Source: CATOSP01 sp965237775 (lineage in GTDB: Bacteria; Chloroflexota; Dehalococcoidia; Lucifugimonadales; UBA3495). Taken from it: a DNA stretch of 64,000 nt. Location of the stretch: NCBI GenBank assembly GCA_965237775.1, contig OZ250155.1, positions 4,340,001 to 4,404,000 of the forward strand. The letters are read 5' to 3'. Below the pieces are notes generated by a model that was not told where the DNA came from, did not search any database, and worked only from the letters and a program-made list of their open reading frames with translations. This document shows positions 8,536 through 15,787 of this stretch, in pieces. Numbering within the stretch: the first letter of the stretch is position 1; the number at the start of each line of letters is the position of its first letter. A program made the translations under genes and the position numbers.

Positions 8536-8904
8536 ATGGCTGCGTTGAAGAGTTACCAGGAGTTGGAGGTCTGGAAGAAGTCTATAGATTTGGCTGAGAT
8601 GGTGTATCGGACCTCAGCGGAGTTCCCTGTGGAAGAGCGATTCGGTATGACCAGTCAGGTAAGGCGGGCGGCTACTTCTATACCAGCGAATATTGCTGAG
8701 GGCGCGGAGCGGCACGGTCCCCGAGAATTTCTCCAGTTTTTGAGGATAGCAAGCGGGTCGCTAGCAGAAACGGAGACGTTTCTGATCTTGGCGTTACGCC
8801 TAAATTTGGCGAAATCAGGCCAGATCGACGCCCTGCTTGCTCAATCAGAGGAAGTTGGCCGAATGCTTAACGGCCTCAAGCGTTCCCTGCGTCCAAGAAC
8901 CTGA
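8536..8904 (+). CDS. Four-helix bundle protein (23S rRNA intervening-sequence / S23 type)
   Basis: 122 aa, all-helical, with the family signature: KSYQELEVWKKSIDLAEMVY near the N-terminus, then QVRRAATSIPANIAEG and a leucine-rich C-terminal helix. ATG 8536 was chosen because the family begins right before YQELEVW. Such proteins occur as ORFs inserted in 23S rRNA and as stand-alone genes; Avd of diversity-generating retroelements shares the fold. Here it stands alone, bracketed by inverted GGTCAGTGGCCGGTGGTCAGT-like repeats, which suggests that the gene travels with these repeats. The biochemical role is unknown. Confidence 0.88.
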   Translation: MAALKSYQELEVWKKSIDLAEMVYRTSAEFPVEERFGMTSQVRRAATSIPANIAEGAERHGPREFLQFLRIASGSLAETETFLILALRLNLAKSGQIDALLAQSEEVGRMLNGLKRSLRPRT

Positions 8905-8927
8905 TCCGGTCAGACCGCGTCCACACC

Positions 8928-8964
8928 AACCACAGCTAACTGACCACTAACCACCGGCCACCAG
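8928..8964 (-). repeat. Right inverted flank of the four-helix gene
   Basis: Read on the minus strand it gives CTGGTGGCCGGTGGTTAGTG followed by GTCAGTTAGC, the inverted counterpart of the repeat at 8477-8512. It touches the stop codon of the dehydrogenase ending at 8966. Confidence 0.65.
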
Positions 8965-8965
8965 C

Positions 8966-9910
8966 CTACGCCTCCTCCGGAGGAGGCGCGGGGTTGACCA
9001 TTCCCGCCGCGAGAGACACCGGCACCAGGTCGGCCAGCTCGTCCACGGTCCACTTTCCGTCCTTGTGGATGCTTCGCGTCACGTGGCGCGGAGAGTACAG
9101 AGCCATCTGCCACCCGCTGGTGCCTATTACCTGGCCTGTGATTGCGCCTCCGGCTTCGGAGCAAAGGTAGACGACCTTAGGGGCGTTGTTCCCAGCGTCC
9201 CTGGAACCTTCCGCCGCCTCCACGGCCCTGCCCGCCATCGCGCCGCCGCCGATGACTCCGCGGGCAGCCCGCAACTCACGGGCCGCGTCAGGCACCGAAC
9301 CTGTCATGCGAGTCGCGCCGCCCGGATAGATGGCATTGACGGAGATGCCGTGGGGTCCTAGCTCCCGCGCCAGAGCCCTGGCAAACCCGACCATACCCTC
9401 CTTGGCCGCCGAGTAGTTGGCCTGTCCGGTATTGCCCAGCCCGGAACCGGACGAGAACAGGCAAATGCGCCCGTATTTTTGTTGGACCATGTGCGGGACC
9501 ACGTTGCGCACCGTATTGAAGGCCCCCTTGAGGTGGACCGCCAACACCGCGTCCCATTCTTCTTCGTTCATGTTGAAGACCATGCGGTCCCGAAGGATTC
9601 CCGCCACATGGCACAAAATGTCCACTCTGCCGAAGTTGTCCAAAGCAGTCTGCACCATGCCCCGCCCGCCCGCAAAGGCCGCTACGGTGTCGCGGTTGGC
9701 AACCGCGGTCCCGCCCGCCTCCCGTATCTCGGCTACCACTTCGTCGGCGGGGCCAATGTCGGTGGGCGCTCCCGTCCCATCCAGGTTCACGCCCAGGTCG
9801 TTGACGACCACTGACGCGCCTTCTTCCGCCAGGAGCATGGCCACGCCTCGGCCAATGCCACGGCCCGCTCCGGTTACAATCGCCACTCTTCCTGCTAGCC
9901 GATCAGCCAT
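8966..9910 (-). CDS. Short-chain dehydrogenase, MFE2/3-hydroxyacyl-CoA dehydrogenase-like
   Basis: NAD(P)-dependent SDR, 314 aa. Rossmann cofactor motif TGAGRGIGRG (residue about 14), then VNDLGVNLDGTG, then the catalytic region with Ser in LFSSGSG and the YSAAK pair. The long C-terminal tail with RSIHKDGKWTVDELADLVPV resembles the dehydrogenase part of type-2 multifunctional enzymes, which act on hydroxyacyl-CoA in beta-oxidation or sterol side-chain breakdown; the actual substrate is inferred only. It is a tandem paralog of the gene at 9950-10873, 39 bp apart, surely co-transcribed. Confidence 0.9.
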   Translation of the reverse strand: MADRLAGRVAIVTGAGRGIGRGVAMLLAEEGASVVVNDLGVNLDGTGAPTDIGPADEVVAEIREAGGTAVANRDTVAAFAGGRGMVQTALDNFGRVDILCHVAGILRDRMVFNMNEEEWDAVLAVHLKGAFNTVRNVVPHMVQQKYGRICLFSSGSGLGNTGQANYSAAKEGMVGFARALARELGPHGISVNAIYPGGATRMTGSVPDAARELRAARGVIGGGAMAGRAVEAAEGSRDAGNNAPKVVYLCSEAGGAITGQVIGTSGWQMALYSPRHVTRSIHKDGKWTVDELADLVPVSLAAGMVNPAPPPEEA

Positions 9911-9949
9911 GATGTAATCCTCTCCATTTTGAGGGTCGTTCCGAGGGCT

Positions 9950-10873
9950 CTATCTGACGCTGGGGGAAATCATCTTGGGCACAAGGAAGTCCATCTCATC
10001 CATCGTGTAGTTGCCTTCCTTGTGGATGCTTCGTTCTATCTGCGGGTTGGAGTAAAGATAAATGCTTCCACCTCTGACTCCGAAGACGTAGCCGTTCATG
10101 TTGTCGATCTCGTTGGTGCACAACAGCGCGGTCAACGGGGCGACATTTTCCGGGTCGTCGGCGGAACCAGGACCTTCCCAGACCGTAACCGGGGGAGACA
10201 CCCCGATTCCCGCTACGTCCTCGGCGGTTACGCCGGCCTGCGCTTCCCGGTACTCCTCGACCAGTCCGGGGAAGAGCCTGGTCCGGGCCAGCGGTGAGAT
10301 GGCGTTACACGTAACCCCGTAGCGGCCCATATCCCTGGCCACCGTGCGGGTCAACCCTATGATCCCCTCACAAGCGGCGGCGTAGTTGGAGCTGCCAAGG
10401 GCGCCAAGCCCCGCGTCGCTGGTGAGGTTGACTATCTTGCCGCCGCGCTGTTGCCGGAACAGGATGCAGGCGAACTTGGTAGGGCAGAATGTGCCCTTCA
10501 AGTTGACGCTGATCACCTGGTCCCAGTCCTGTTCGGTCATCTGGTAGATCATCCCCTCTTTGAGGATGCCCACGCTGTTGACCAGAATGTCGATGTGGCC
10601 AAAGGTGTCCACCGCGCTTTGGATAACGCTCTCTCCTCCGTCCATCGTGGCAACGTCGGCGTAGTTGGCCGCCGCTTGCCCACCCGCGGCCTTGATCTCT
10701 GCCGCAACGTTGTCTGCCGGAACGGTGGAAGAACTCGACCCGTCGACGTCGCATCCCAGGTCGTTGACAACCACCGATGCTCCCTCTTGGGCCAGTTGCA
10801 AGGCGATTCCGCGACCTATGCCGCGGCCCGCGCCGGTGACCACCGCCACCTTTCCTTCCAGGCGGCTCGCCAT
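9950..10873 (-). CDS. Short-chain dehydrogenase, MFE2-like (tandem paralog)
   Basis: 307 aa SDR with TGAGRGIGRG, VNDLGCDVDG, a Ser in NLTSDAG and YAAACEG where the usual YxxxK lysine is replaced (Tyr-Ala-Ala-Ala-Cys), so the canonical catalytic lysine seems missing. The C-terminal RSIHKEGNYTMDEMDFLVPK tail matches its neighbour. ATG 10873 was preferred over the open extension to 11038 because GGAGGTGG precedes it and the extension is translated from a dispersed repeat. Likely partner or diverged copy of the gene downstream. Confidence 0.88.
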   Translation of the reverse strand: MASRLEGKVAVVTGAGRGIGRGIALQLAQEGASVVVNDLGCDVDGSSSSTVPADNVAAEIKAAGGQAAANYADVATMDGGESVIQSAVDTFGHIDILVNSVGILKEGMIYQMTEQDWDQVISVNLKGTFCPTKFACILFRQQRGGKIVNLTSDAGLGALGSSNYAAACEGIIGLTRTVARDMGRYGVTCNAISPLARTRLFPGLVEEYREAQAGVTAEDVAGIGVSPPVTVWEGPGSADDPENVAPLTALLCTNEIDNMNGYVFGVRGGSIYLYSNPQIERSIHKEGNYTMDEMDFLVPKMISPSVR

Positions 10874-11003
10874 AATTCCACCTCCGAGATGAGTCATTTG
10901 GGGGAACGTACCGGCCAGCGGGACGCAATGCCGCACCGGCGCGCACATATTACTACAGATGGGATTGGGTGTCACGGGCGGGTTGATTGACCCCGGGATC
11001 TTA

Positions 11004-11122
11004 CGATTATCGGCCCAATTGTCCGAACCGGGATTCACAGGATTATGGGATTCCCATGATTTCCAATCACATAAATCCCGGAATCAGGGAAATCACAATT
11101 CAGACGAACTATCGAAGGTCCC
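11004..11122 (+). repeat. Dispersed palindromic repeat, copy A
   Basis: About 119 bp matching 57796-57914 over nearly its whole length. Inside is an inverted pair CCGGGATT ... AATCCCGG, and the outer parts (AATTGTCCG and the inverse of GRACWATCG) are also partly inverted. It resembles a REP/MITE-like unit. Both copies lie upstream of a minus-strand gene. Confidence 0.75.
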
Positions 11123-11296
11123 TCGCCCAGGACCTGGCGGACTAAAATATCGCCGTCAACTCCCTGGACCGGGGGTATCAAGTCCGAAGGCGCGGCATGG
11201 TTGGCGCGACAAACGGCCCAGAGCTTCAGCGGTCACGTGGTGGACTGGGCCGATTTCGGCGCCACCTGGAGAACGTAACACTCAGCAGTCTGGCTG

Positions 11297-12034
11297 CTAC
11301 CACCACCGTTCCGCCTTGACTCGGGAAGCCGGTATTCCCGCGCCGGCCAGCGCGGATGATAGGTCATCCTGCAACTGCGGAGGCCCGCAAAGGTAGTAAA
11401 GGCTGTCCCCCGTAGGACTCTGTTCCAACAACAGGTCCCGGTCGATTCTACCCGAGCGGCCACTCCACAATCCGTCATGGTGGCGGGTAACCGTGAAGAC
11501 TGCCTGAAAGCGTGGGTTGCGCTCCGACATCCCCTCGATTTCCTCTCGGAACGCCAACTCACCGGGAATGCTGGCGCTGTATAGGAGCCGGACCTCGCGG
11601 TCCATCCCCGTCTGGTCGAGGTAACGCAACATGCTGATAATGGGTGTAATCCCGATCCCTCCGGCGACGAATACCAAGGGGCCGCCCCAATCTGGGTCGA
11701 GATAGAAGTTGCCGGACCCTCCTCGCACCGTGAAAACCTCCCCTTCCGTGGCTCGCTCATGCAGGTAGATGGCCGGCGCTCCCCACGCTAGTTTCTTGAC
11801 CGCCAATTCGAAGGTCCCGCTCTGGAGAGGAGTGGAGGTTATAGAGTAGCCCCCTACCTCGACAGACGTCCCGATATCCACGTACAGGTCCACCCACTGG
11901 CCCGGCTTGAACTCCATCCGCTCTCCGCCCAGGTCGAAGAGGAAGGACTTTACAGTCGGTGTCTCTTGCTGTATCCGTACCAGTGTAGCTTCGAGCGCCA
12001 CGGGGCTTCTCCTGCGGCTCGGCGCATACGCCAT
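11297..12034 (-). CDS. Ferredoxin-reductase-like FAD/NAD(P)H oxidoreductase (OXNAD1-like)
   Basis: 245 aa flavoprotein with an N-terminal FAD-binding barrel (FKPGQWVDLYVD, GGYSITSTP in place of the usual RxYS), then the NAD domain (FVAGGIGITPIISMLRYL and LYYLCGPPQLQDDL), ending ERWW. No 2Fe-2S ferredoxin domain is attached, so it must pass electrons to or from a separate partner. The GG-YS variant and short length resemble OXNAD1-type proteins. Its promoter region faces the M20 peptidase divergently. Confidence 0.85.
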   Translation of the reverse strand: MAYAPSRRRSPVALEATLVRIQQETPTVKSFLFDLGGERMEFKPGQWVDLYVDIGTSVEVGGYSITSTPLQSGTFELAVKKLAWGAPAIYLHERATEGEVFTVRGGSGNFYLDPDWGGPLVFVAGGIGITPIISMLRYLDQTGMDREVRLLYSASIPGELAFREEIEGMSERNPRFQAVFTVTRHHDGLWSGRSGRIDRDLLLEQSPTGDSLYYLCGPPQLQDDLSSALAGAGIPASRVKAERWW

Positions 12035-12173
12035 GAGCCTGTGTCACATCGGCGGGCATTTCGGCCAAGAGTTGGCCGGCTAGCTGATAGGATTATACGA
12101 CTTGGACGATTACCATATCCTCTGTAATTGCGCCAACCCTTTCCTTATCCCAGAGGGAGCGGGGACTTAACCG

Positions 12174-13529
12174 ATGCCCTATTCGCGCATGACGCCTCCT
12201 CTCCAGGACTCTCCCGGATTGGTGGAGTTGCTGCGGAGGTTGGTCCGTTTTGACACCACCAACCCTCCTGGCAACGAAGGGGCCTGCCTACACTACATTC
12301 AAGGGCTTCTGACTGAATCGGGAGTGGATGTCGAACTCCTTGGCCCTTCCCGCGACCGCCCGAACCTGGTGGCGCGGCTGAAAGGCCGTGGGTCCGCGCC
12401 TCCGCTTCTGATGTACGGCCATGTGGACGTGGTGACGACGGCTGGTCAGGAATGGACGTATCCGCCCTTTGAAGCAAGGATCGAGGACGGCTTCGTTTGG
12501 GGACGCGGGACTCTGGACATGAAGGGCGGGATAGTGATGATGCTATCAGCCCTGCTGCGAGCGAAATCTGAAAACCCAGGACCGCCCGGCGACGTCCTGT
12601 TGGTCCTGGTCAGCGACGAAGAGGCCGGAGGAGAACAGGGGGCGAAATTCCTGGCGCAGAACCACGCCGAGTTGTTCGACGGGGTCAGTTACGCCATAGG
12701 CGAGTTCGGAGGGTTTAGCTTTGACATAGGTAATCGCCGCTTCTACCCAATTATGGTCGCCGAGAAACAGTCCTGTTGGATTCGGCTGCGAATCCGTGGC
12801 CATTCGGGGCACGGTTCCCTGGCCCACCAACCAGGCGCCATGGCAAAGCTTTCCGCCGTGTTGAGGCAATTGGAGGAACGCCGGTTGCCGGTCCACGTTA
12901 CGCCGGTGACACGGCTTATGATTGAGTCCATAGGTTCAAGACTCCCCTTCCCCGCCTCGTTGGCATTCAGGGCCATGCTGCGCCCTGCTTTGACCAACAT
13001 GGTATTCAAGCTCTTGGGAGACCGGGGACGTCTTTTTTCGCCCCTGTTTCGCAATACGGTGAACCCTACGATGGTCACCGGCGGACAGGCGGTCAACCTG
13101 ACGCCGGGAGAGATAGTCTTGGATTTGGACGCACGGCTCCTGCCTGGATACACACCGGGGCAACTGTTGGAAGAGGTGTGCGGAATTATTGGCGAAGACG
13201 TAGCCATTGAGGTGGTCCGTTTCGAGCCCGGCCCTACGGGTCCTGACCTCGGCTTCTTTCAGACCATCGCGGCTATTGTCCGGCAAATGGACCCAGAAGG
13301 GGAGCCCGTCCCCATGCTGCTTCCGGCCTCGACCGACGCGCGTCATCTCGCCAAGCTGGGAATCCAGACCTATGGATTCCTGCCCATGCGCCTACCCGGC
13401 GGTTTCAACTTTTCAGAGCTTATACACGGTCCCGATGAACGAATACCGATAGACGCGCTTGAATTTGGCTCGGAGGCAGTCTACAGGTTGATTATGGGGA
13501 GAGGCGAAACATCTCCGGGAAGAAGTTAG
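12174..13529 (+). CDS. M20-family metallopeptidase (ArgE/DapE/ACY1-like)
   Basis: 451 aa zinc exopeptidase/deacylase. Metal-ligand motifs are in order: MYGHVDVV, WGRGTLDMKGG, SDEEAGGEQG with the catalytic Glu pair, and IHGPDERIP near the C-terminus. The dimerisation domain (about residues 195-330) carries the conserved RGHSGHGS-type segment. ATG 12174 is used, ATG 12189 is an alternative; no strong Shine-Dalgarno separates them. Substrate (dipeptide, acyl-amino acid or succinyl-DAP) is not resolvable; the sequence looks closest to broad aminoacylase/dipeptidase members. Confidence 0.88.
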   Translation: MPYSRMTPPLQDSPGLVELLRRLVRFDTTNPPGNEGACLHYIQGLLTESGVDVELLGPSRDRPNLVARLKGRGSAPPLLMYGHVDVVTTAGQEWTYPPFEARIEDGFVWGRGTLDMKGGIVMMLSALLRAKSENPGPPGDVLLVLVSDEEAGGEQGAKFLAQNHAELFDGVSYAIGEFGGFSFDIGNRRFYPIMVAEKQSCWIRLRIRGHSGHGSLAHQPGAMAKLSAVLRQLEERRLPVHVTPVTRLMIESIGSRLPFPASLAFRAMLRPALTNMVFKLLGDRGRLFSPLFRNTVNPTMVTGGQAVNLTPGEIVLDLDARLLPGYTPGQLLEEVCGIIGEDVAIEVVRFEPGPTGPDLGFFQTIAAIVRQMDPEGEPVPMLLPASTDARHLAKLGIQTYGFLPMRLPGGFNFSELIHGPDERIPIDALEFGSEAVYRLIMGRGETSPGRS

Positions 13530-13573
13530 CGAACCGCTCTACTTTTGACGCTATTGCGGCGTAATTCGTTGCA

Positions 13574-13602
13574 TTGACGTCCAACCAGGCGTATGGTAAA
13601 GT
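13574..13602 (+). promoter_or_regulatory. Promoter of infC-rpmI-rplT
   Basis: TTGACG (13574-13579), 17-bp spacer, TAAAGT (13597-13602), about 50 nt before the infC start. Confidence 0.6.
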
Positions 13603-13642
13603 TTATCACTCTAACGGAGACCGATTCCCTAAGGATTCTTAC

Positions 13643-13659
13643 GGAGGTAAGAGAGTATA
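13643..13659 (+). promoter_or_regulatory. infC ribosome site GGAGG with rare ATA start codon
   Basis: GGAGG at 13643-13647 stands 9 nt before ATA 13657. An in-frame TAA at 13648-13650 excludes any earlier start, and no ATG, GTG or TTG lies in frame between that stop and ATG 13741, which would cut off the conserved N-terminus (RQYRVNERI). Confidence 0.75.
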
Positions 13660-14220
13660 GCTAGGCAATATCGGGTTAACGAGCGGATCACATCTCCACA
13701 GGTACGTGTCATCGGCGAGGACGGAGCTCAGTTAGGTGTCATGCCGGTTGGTCAGGCGCTTCAGAAGGCACGCGAATGGGACCTAGACCTGGTTGAGGTG
13801 GCCCCCAACTCCGACCCTCCGGTTTGCCGGGTGCTAGACTACGGAAAACTGCGCTACCTTTCCGCCAAGAAAGACCGGGAATCCAGGAAAGGGCAGAAGA
13901 GTACCGAATTGCGCGAGGTACGGTTCCGCCCTAACATAGGCAGCCACGACCTGGAAGCCAAGACCCGCAAGGTGCGGGAGCTTATCAACGACGGATCGAA
14001 GGTCAAGTTGACGGTGCGTTTCCGGGGCCGGGAAGCCGCCCACAACGAAATAGGACTGTCGGTGCTCAAGAGAGTGGCCGACGATTTGAAGGACGAGGTA
14101 CGCTTGGAAAAGGCCCCGTCCATGGAAGGTCGAGCGCTATCGATGATCTTACTCCCCTCGGTGCCCAAGGGAGAACGGACCGATAAGAAGGTAGAAACCA
14201 CCGCCGATGCCGAAGCTTAA
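13657..14220 (+). CDS. infC: Translation initiation factor IF-3
   Basis: 187 aa if started at the ATA codon. The N-domain begins ARQYRVNERITSPQVRVIGE, followed by LGVMPVGQALQKA, the basic linker, and the C-domain RFRPNIGSHDLEAKTRKV. Starting at ATG 13741 would delete the conserved first 28 residues, so the rare start is preferred. E. coli infC uses AUU, and IF-3 itself rejects such codons, giving autoregulation; the same logic probably applies here (inference). It heads the operon infC-rpmI-rplT and overlaps rpmI by 14 nt. Confidence 0.93.
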   Translation: MARQYRVNERITSPQVRVIGEDGAQLGVMPVGQALQKAREWDLDLVEVAPNSDPPVCRVLDYGKLRYLSAKKDRESRKGQKSTELREVRFRPNIGSHDLEAKTRKVRELINDGSKVKLTVRFRGREAAHNEIGLSVLKRVADDLKDEVRLEKAPSMEGRALSMILLPSVPKGERTDKKVETTADAEA

Positions 14221-14404
14221 GACTCATAAGGGCGCCAGCGCCCGTATCCATGTCACAGGTTCAGGAAAACTGATGCGCCGCAAGCGAATGAGTAGCCACC
14301 TGCGGCGTAAGAAGCCTACCAAGGTTACTCGCAAGTACTCCGACAAGCTGTCCGTGGACAAGAGCGACGTGAAGCGCTTAAGCCACCTGCTGCCTTACCG
14401 GTAA
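14207..14404 (+). CDS. rpmI: Large-subunit ribosomal protein L35 (bL35)
   Basis: 65 aa, highly basic, beginning MPKLKTHKGASARIHVTGSG and ending SHLLPYR, the usual L35 length. It overlaps the end of infC by 14 nt, suggesting translational coupling, and is followed by rplT 30 nt later. The gene order infC-rpmI-rplT is nearly universal. Confidence 0.97.
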   Translation: MPKLKTHKGASARIHVTGSGKLMRRKRMSSHLRRKKPTKVTRKYSDKLSVDKSDVKRLSHLLPYR

Positions 14405-14434
14405 ACGTACTAATCCGCATCTTGGAGACCCACC

Positions 14435-14794
14435 GTGTCCAGAGTTAAGCGCGGCGTCACCAAACACAGACGCCATAAGAAAGTCATGTTGGAGGCCAGA
14501 GGCTTCCAAGGACAGTCCCATCGCAGCTACAAGTGGGCCAAAGAGGCCCTCTTGCACGCTTGGGCCTACTCCTATAGGCACCGCAGGGAACGGAAAGGCG
14601 ATTTCCGCCGGTTGTGGATAGTGCGGATCGGGGCGGCTTGCCGTCAGTCCGGCACCACTTACAGCCAGTTCATACACGGGCTCAAGGAAGCGGGGATCGA
14701 GCTGGACCGCAAGGTGCTGGCGGACCTGGCAGTCCGCGATCTGCCCGCATTCCAAAAATTGGTGGGCATCGCTAACCAGCAGACTGCTTCGTAG
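14435..14794 (+). CDS. rplT: Large-subunit ribosomal protein L20 (bL20)
   Basis: 119 aa, starting at GTG 14435 (MSRVKRGVTKHRRHKKVML). All L20 landmarks are present: basic N-terminal extension, RLWIVRIGAACR, and the globular end with DRKVLADLAVRD. L20 binds 23S rRNA early in assembly and in many bacteria represses this operon. A strong hairpin terminator follows. Confidence 0.97.
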   Translation: MSRVKRGVTKHRRHKKVMLEARGFQGQSHRSYKWAKEALLHAWAYSYRHRRERKGDFRRLWIVRIGAACRQSGTTYSQFIHGLKEAGIELDRKVLADLAVRDLPAFQKLVGIANQQTAS

Positions 14795-14823
14795 CCTACC
14801 CAGGCCGAAACTGAAGAACCAAG

Positions 14824-14860
14824 AAGAGGGGTGCGGTTGAGCCGCACCCCTCTTGTATTG
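14824..14860 (+). terminator. Terminator of infC-rpmI-rplT
   Basis: Perfect 13-bp stem AAGAGGGGTGCGG / CCGCACCCCTCTT with a TTGAG loop (14824-14854). The trailing T-run is weak. Confidence 0.75.
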
Positions 14861-14889
14861 CCTAACCAGCTTGCCTAGGTCAATTGGTA

Positions 14890-15273
14890 TTATGCCAGGA
14901 GACGAGTAAAAACCACCGACGCAACAGTTACCGTGAACCCCGTTAGAATGAAGATATTCTGACTATTAAACCGGTCATGCAGAATCTTATTATCTTCTCT
15001 TAGAACTCTGATGTCCTCTCTGGTGGCAAGGAAGGGTCTTTCAGTTCTCCGCGACAGTCCCTCGCCCTCTGGGAGAGGGGTTGGGGTGAAGGGCGTGTGG
15101 CGAGGGGCAACCGGCCTGGTGCATGGGATTTCACCCTCATCCCGTCCTTCTCCCTCAAGGGAGAAGGGGTAGTATTCAAAAAATTGAAAGACCCTGGTGG
15201 CAAGGGACTCGGTCATCCGATCAACTCGCTGCTCCAACCGGCTTACACGTTCTTCCAGGACCTGCTGTTCCAT
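14890..15273 (-). CDS. Small coiled-coil/membrane protein with in-frame repeat insertion
   Basis: 127 aa as it stands. N-terminal coiled coil (EERVSRLEQRVDRMTESL), a proline/glycine-rich middle with no helix character, a second helical stretch (REDIRVLREDNKILHDRF) and a C-terminal membrane segment. The middle is translated from a 163-bp palindromic element (15033-15195) bounded by an 11-bp near-perfect direct repeat encoding LATR. Element plus one repeat is 174 bp, exactly 58 codons, so the frame survived. Without it the protein is 69 aa and resembles the 78-aa gene at 24670-24906. Function unknown; last gene of the pheS operon direction. Confidence 0.7.
   Translation of the reverse strand: MEQQVLEERVSRLEQRVDRMTESLATRVFQFFEYYPFSLEGEGRDEGEIPCTRPVAPRHTPFTPTPLPEGEGLSRRTERPFLATREDIRVLREDNKILHDRFNSQNIFILTGFTVTVASVVFTRLLA
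15033..15195. mobile_element. 163-bp palindromic element inserted in frame in a coding gene
   Basis: Terminal inverted repeats AGGGTCTTTCA (15033-15043) and TGAAAGACCCT (15185-15195). Flanking direct repeats are GGTGGCAAGGA (15022-15032) and GGTGGCAAGGG (15196-15206). The inside holds the widespread intergenic motif family CCCTCTGGGAGAGGGGTTGG and an inverted partner CTTCTCCCTCAAGGGAGAAG. It has no coding capacity of its own. Confidence 0.85.
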
Positions 15274-15337
15274 TACCCAACCTCAACTACAATCCCAGCC
15301 CTTGATTCCTCAAGTTATTCTAACGCTCTTGCCGCCG

Positions 15338-15787
15338 TCAGTCCTCGCCCTGTGCCTTGGCGAAACCGTAGTAGTCGTCGGCCTCTAGTACCCTTTCAAG
15401 GCCGGCTTCGGAAATGTTGATGGGACGCAGAGGCGTCGACCACCGTTCGGTCAACTCATAATGCAGCGCCTCCAGAGTCATGGGTTGGTTGGCATTGGCC
15501 AGAAGCGTGCGGAAAACAATCTCCTGGATGGCCATGTTGTTGTGAATAAAGTCTTTGTCGCCGCCGCAGAACTCGGCGATTTCATCAATCAGCGCCTGAG
15601 GGTCGTCCAATTCGTGGGCAGGCGTCATCAAAGACGGGCACGCGGGCACCCGTCTCTCGGCGACCAGCGCCACCGCCGAGCGTCTAAGTTCGACGAGGCG
15701 GTCGAAGCTAACATGATACAAGGGAGAATCTTCGAATGCATCCGAGTCCACGGCGGGACTCATGGTTTCGGGTTCGGGGGTGGTCAT
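15338..15787 (-). CDS. Hypothetical protein coupled to moeA
   Basis: 149 aa, soluble, acidic; I recognise no family. The first 25 residues look disordered, then a helix (SFDRLVELRRSAVALVAERR), a segment HNNMAIQEIVFRTLLANANQ and a C-terminal winged-helix-like stretch (MTLEALHYELTERW). Its ATG overlaps the moeA stop by 4 nt (ATGA), so the two are translationally coupled. A role tied to molybdenum cofactor or the translated operon is only a guess. Confidence 0.7.
   Translation of the reverse strand: MTTPEPETMSPAVDSDAFEDSPLYHVSFDRLVELRRSAVALVAERRVPACPSLMTPAHELDDPQALIDEIAEFCGGDKDFIHNNMAIQEIVFRTLLANANQPMTLEALHYELTERWSTPLRPINISEAGLERVLEADDYYGFAKAQGED

Noticed and set aside
10874..11038. 55-residue N-terminal extension of the dehydrogenase at 9950
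   Set aside because: Translated from the dispersed repeat; the same residues prefix an unrelated gene at 57681-57830, and GGAGGTGG marks ATG 10873.
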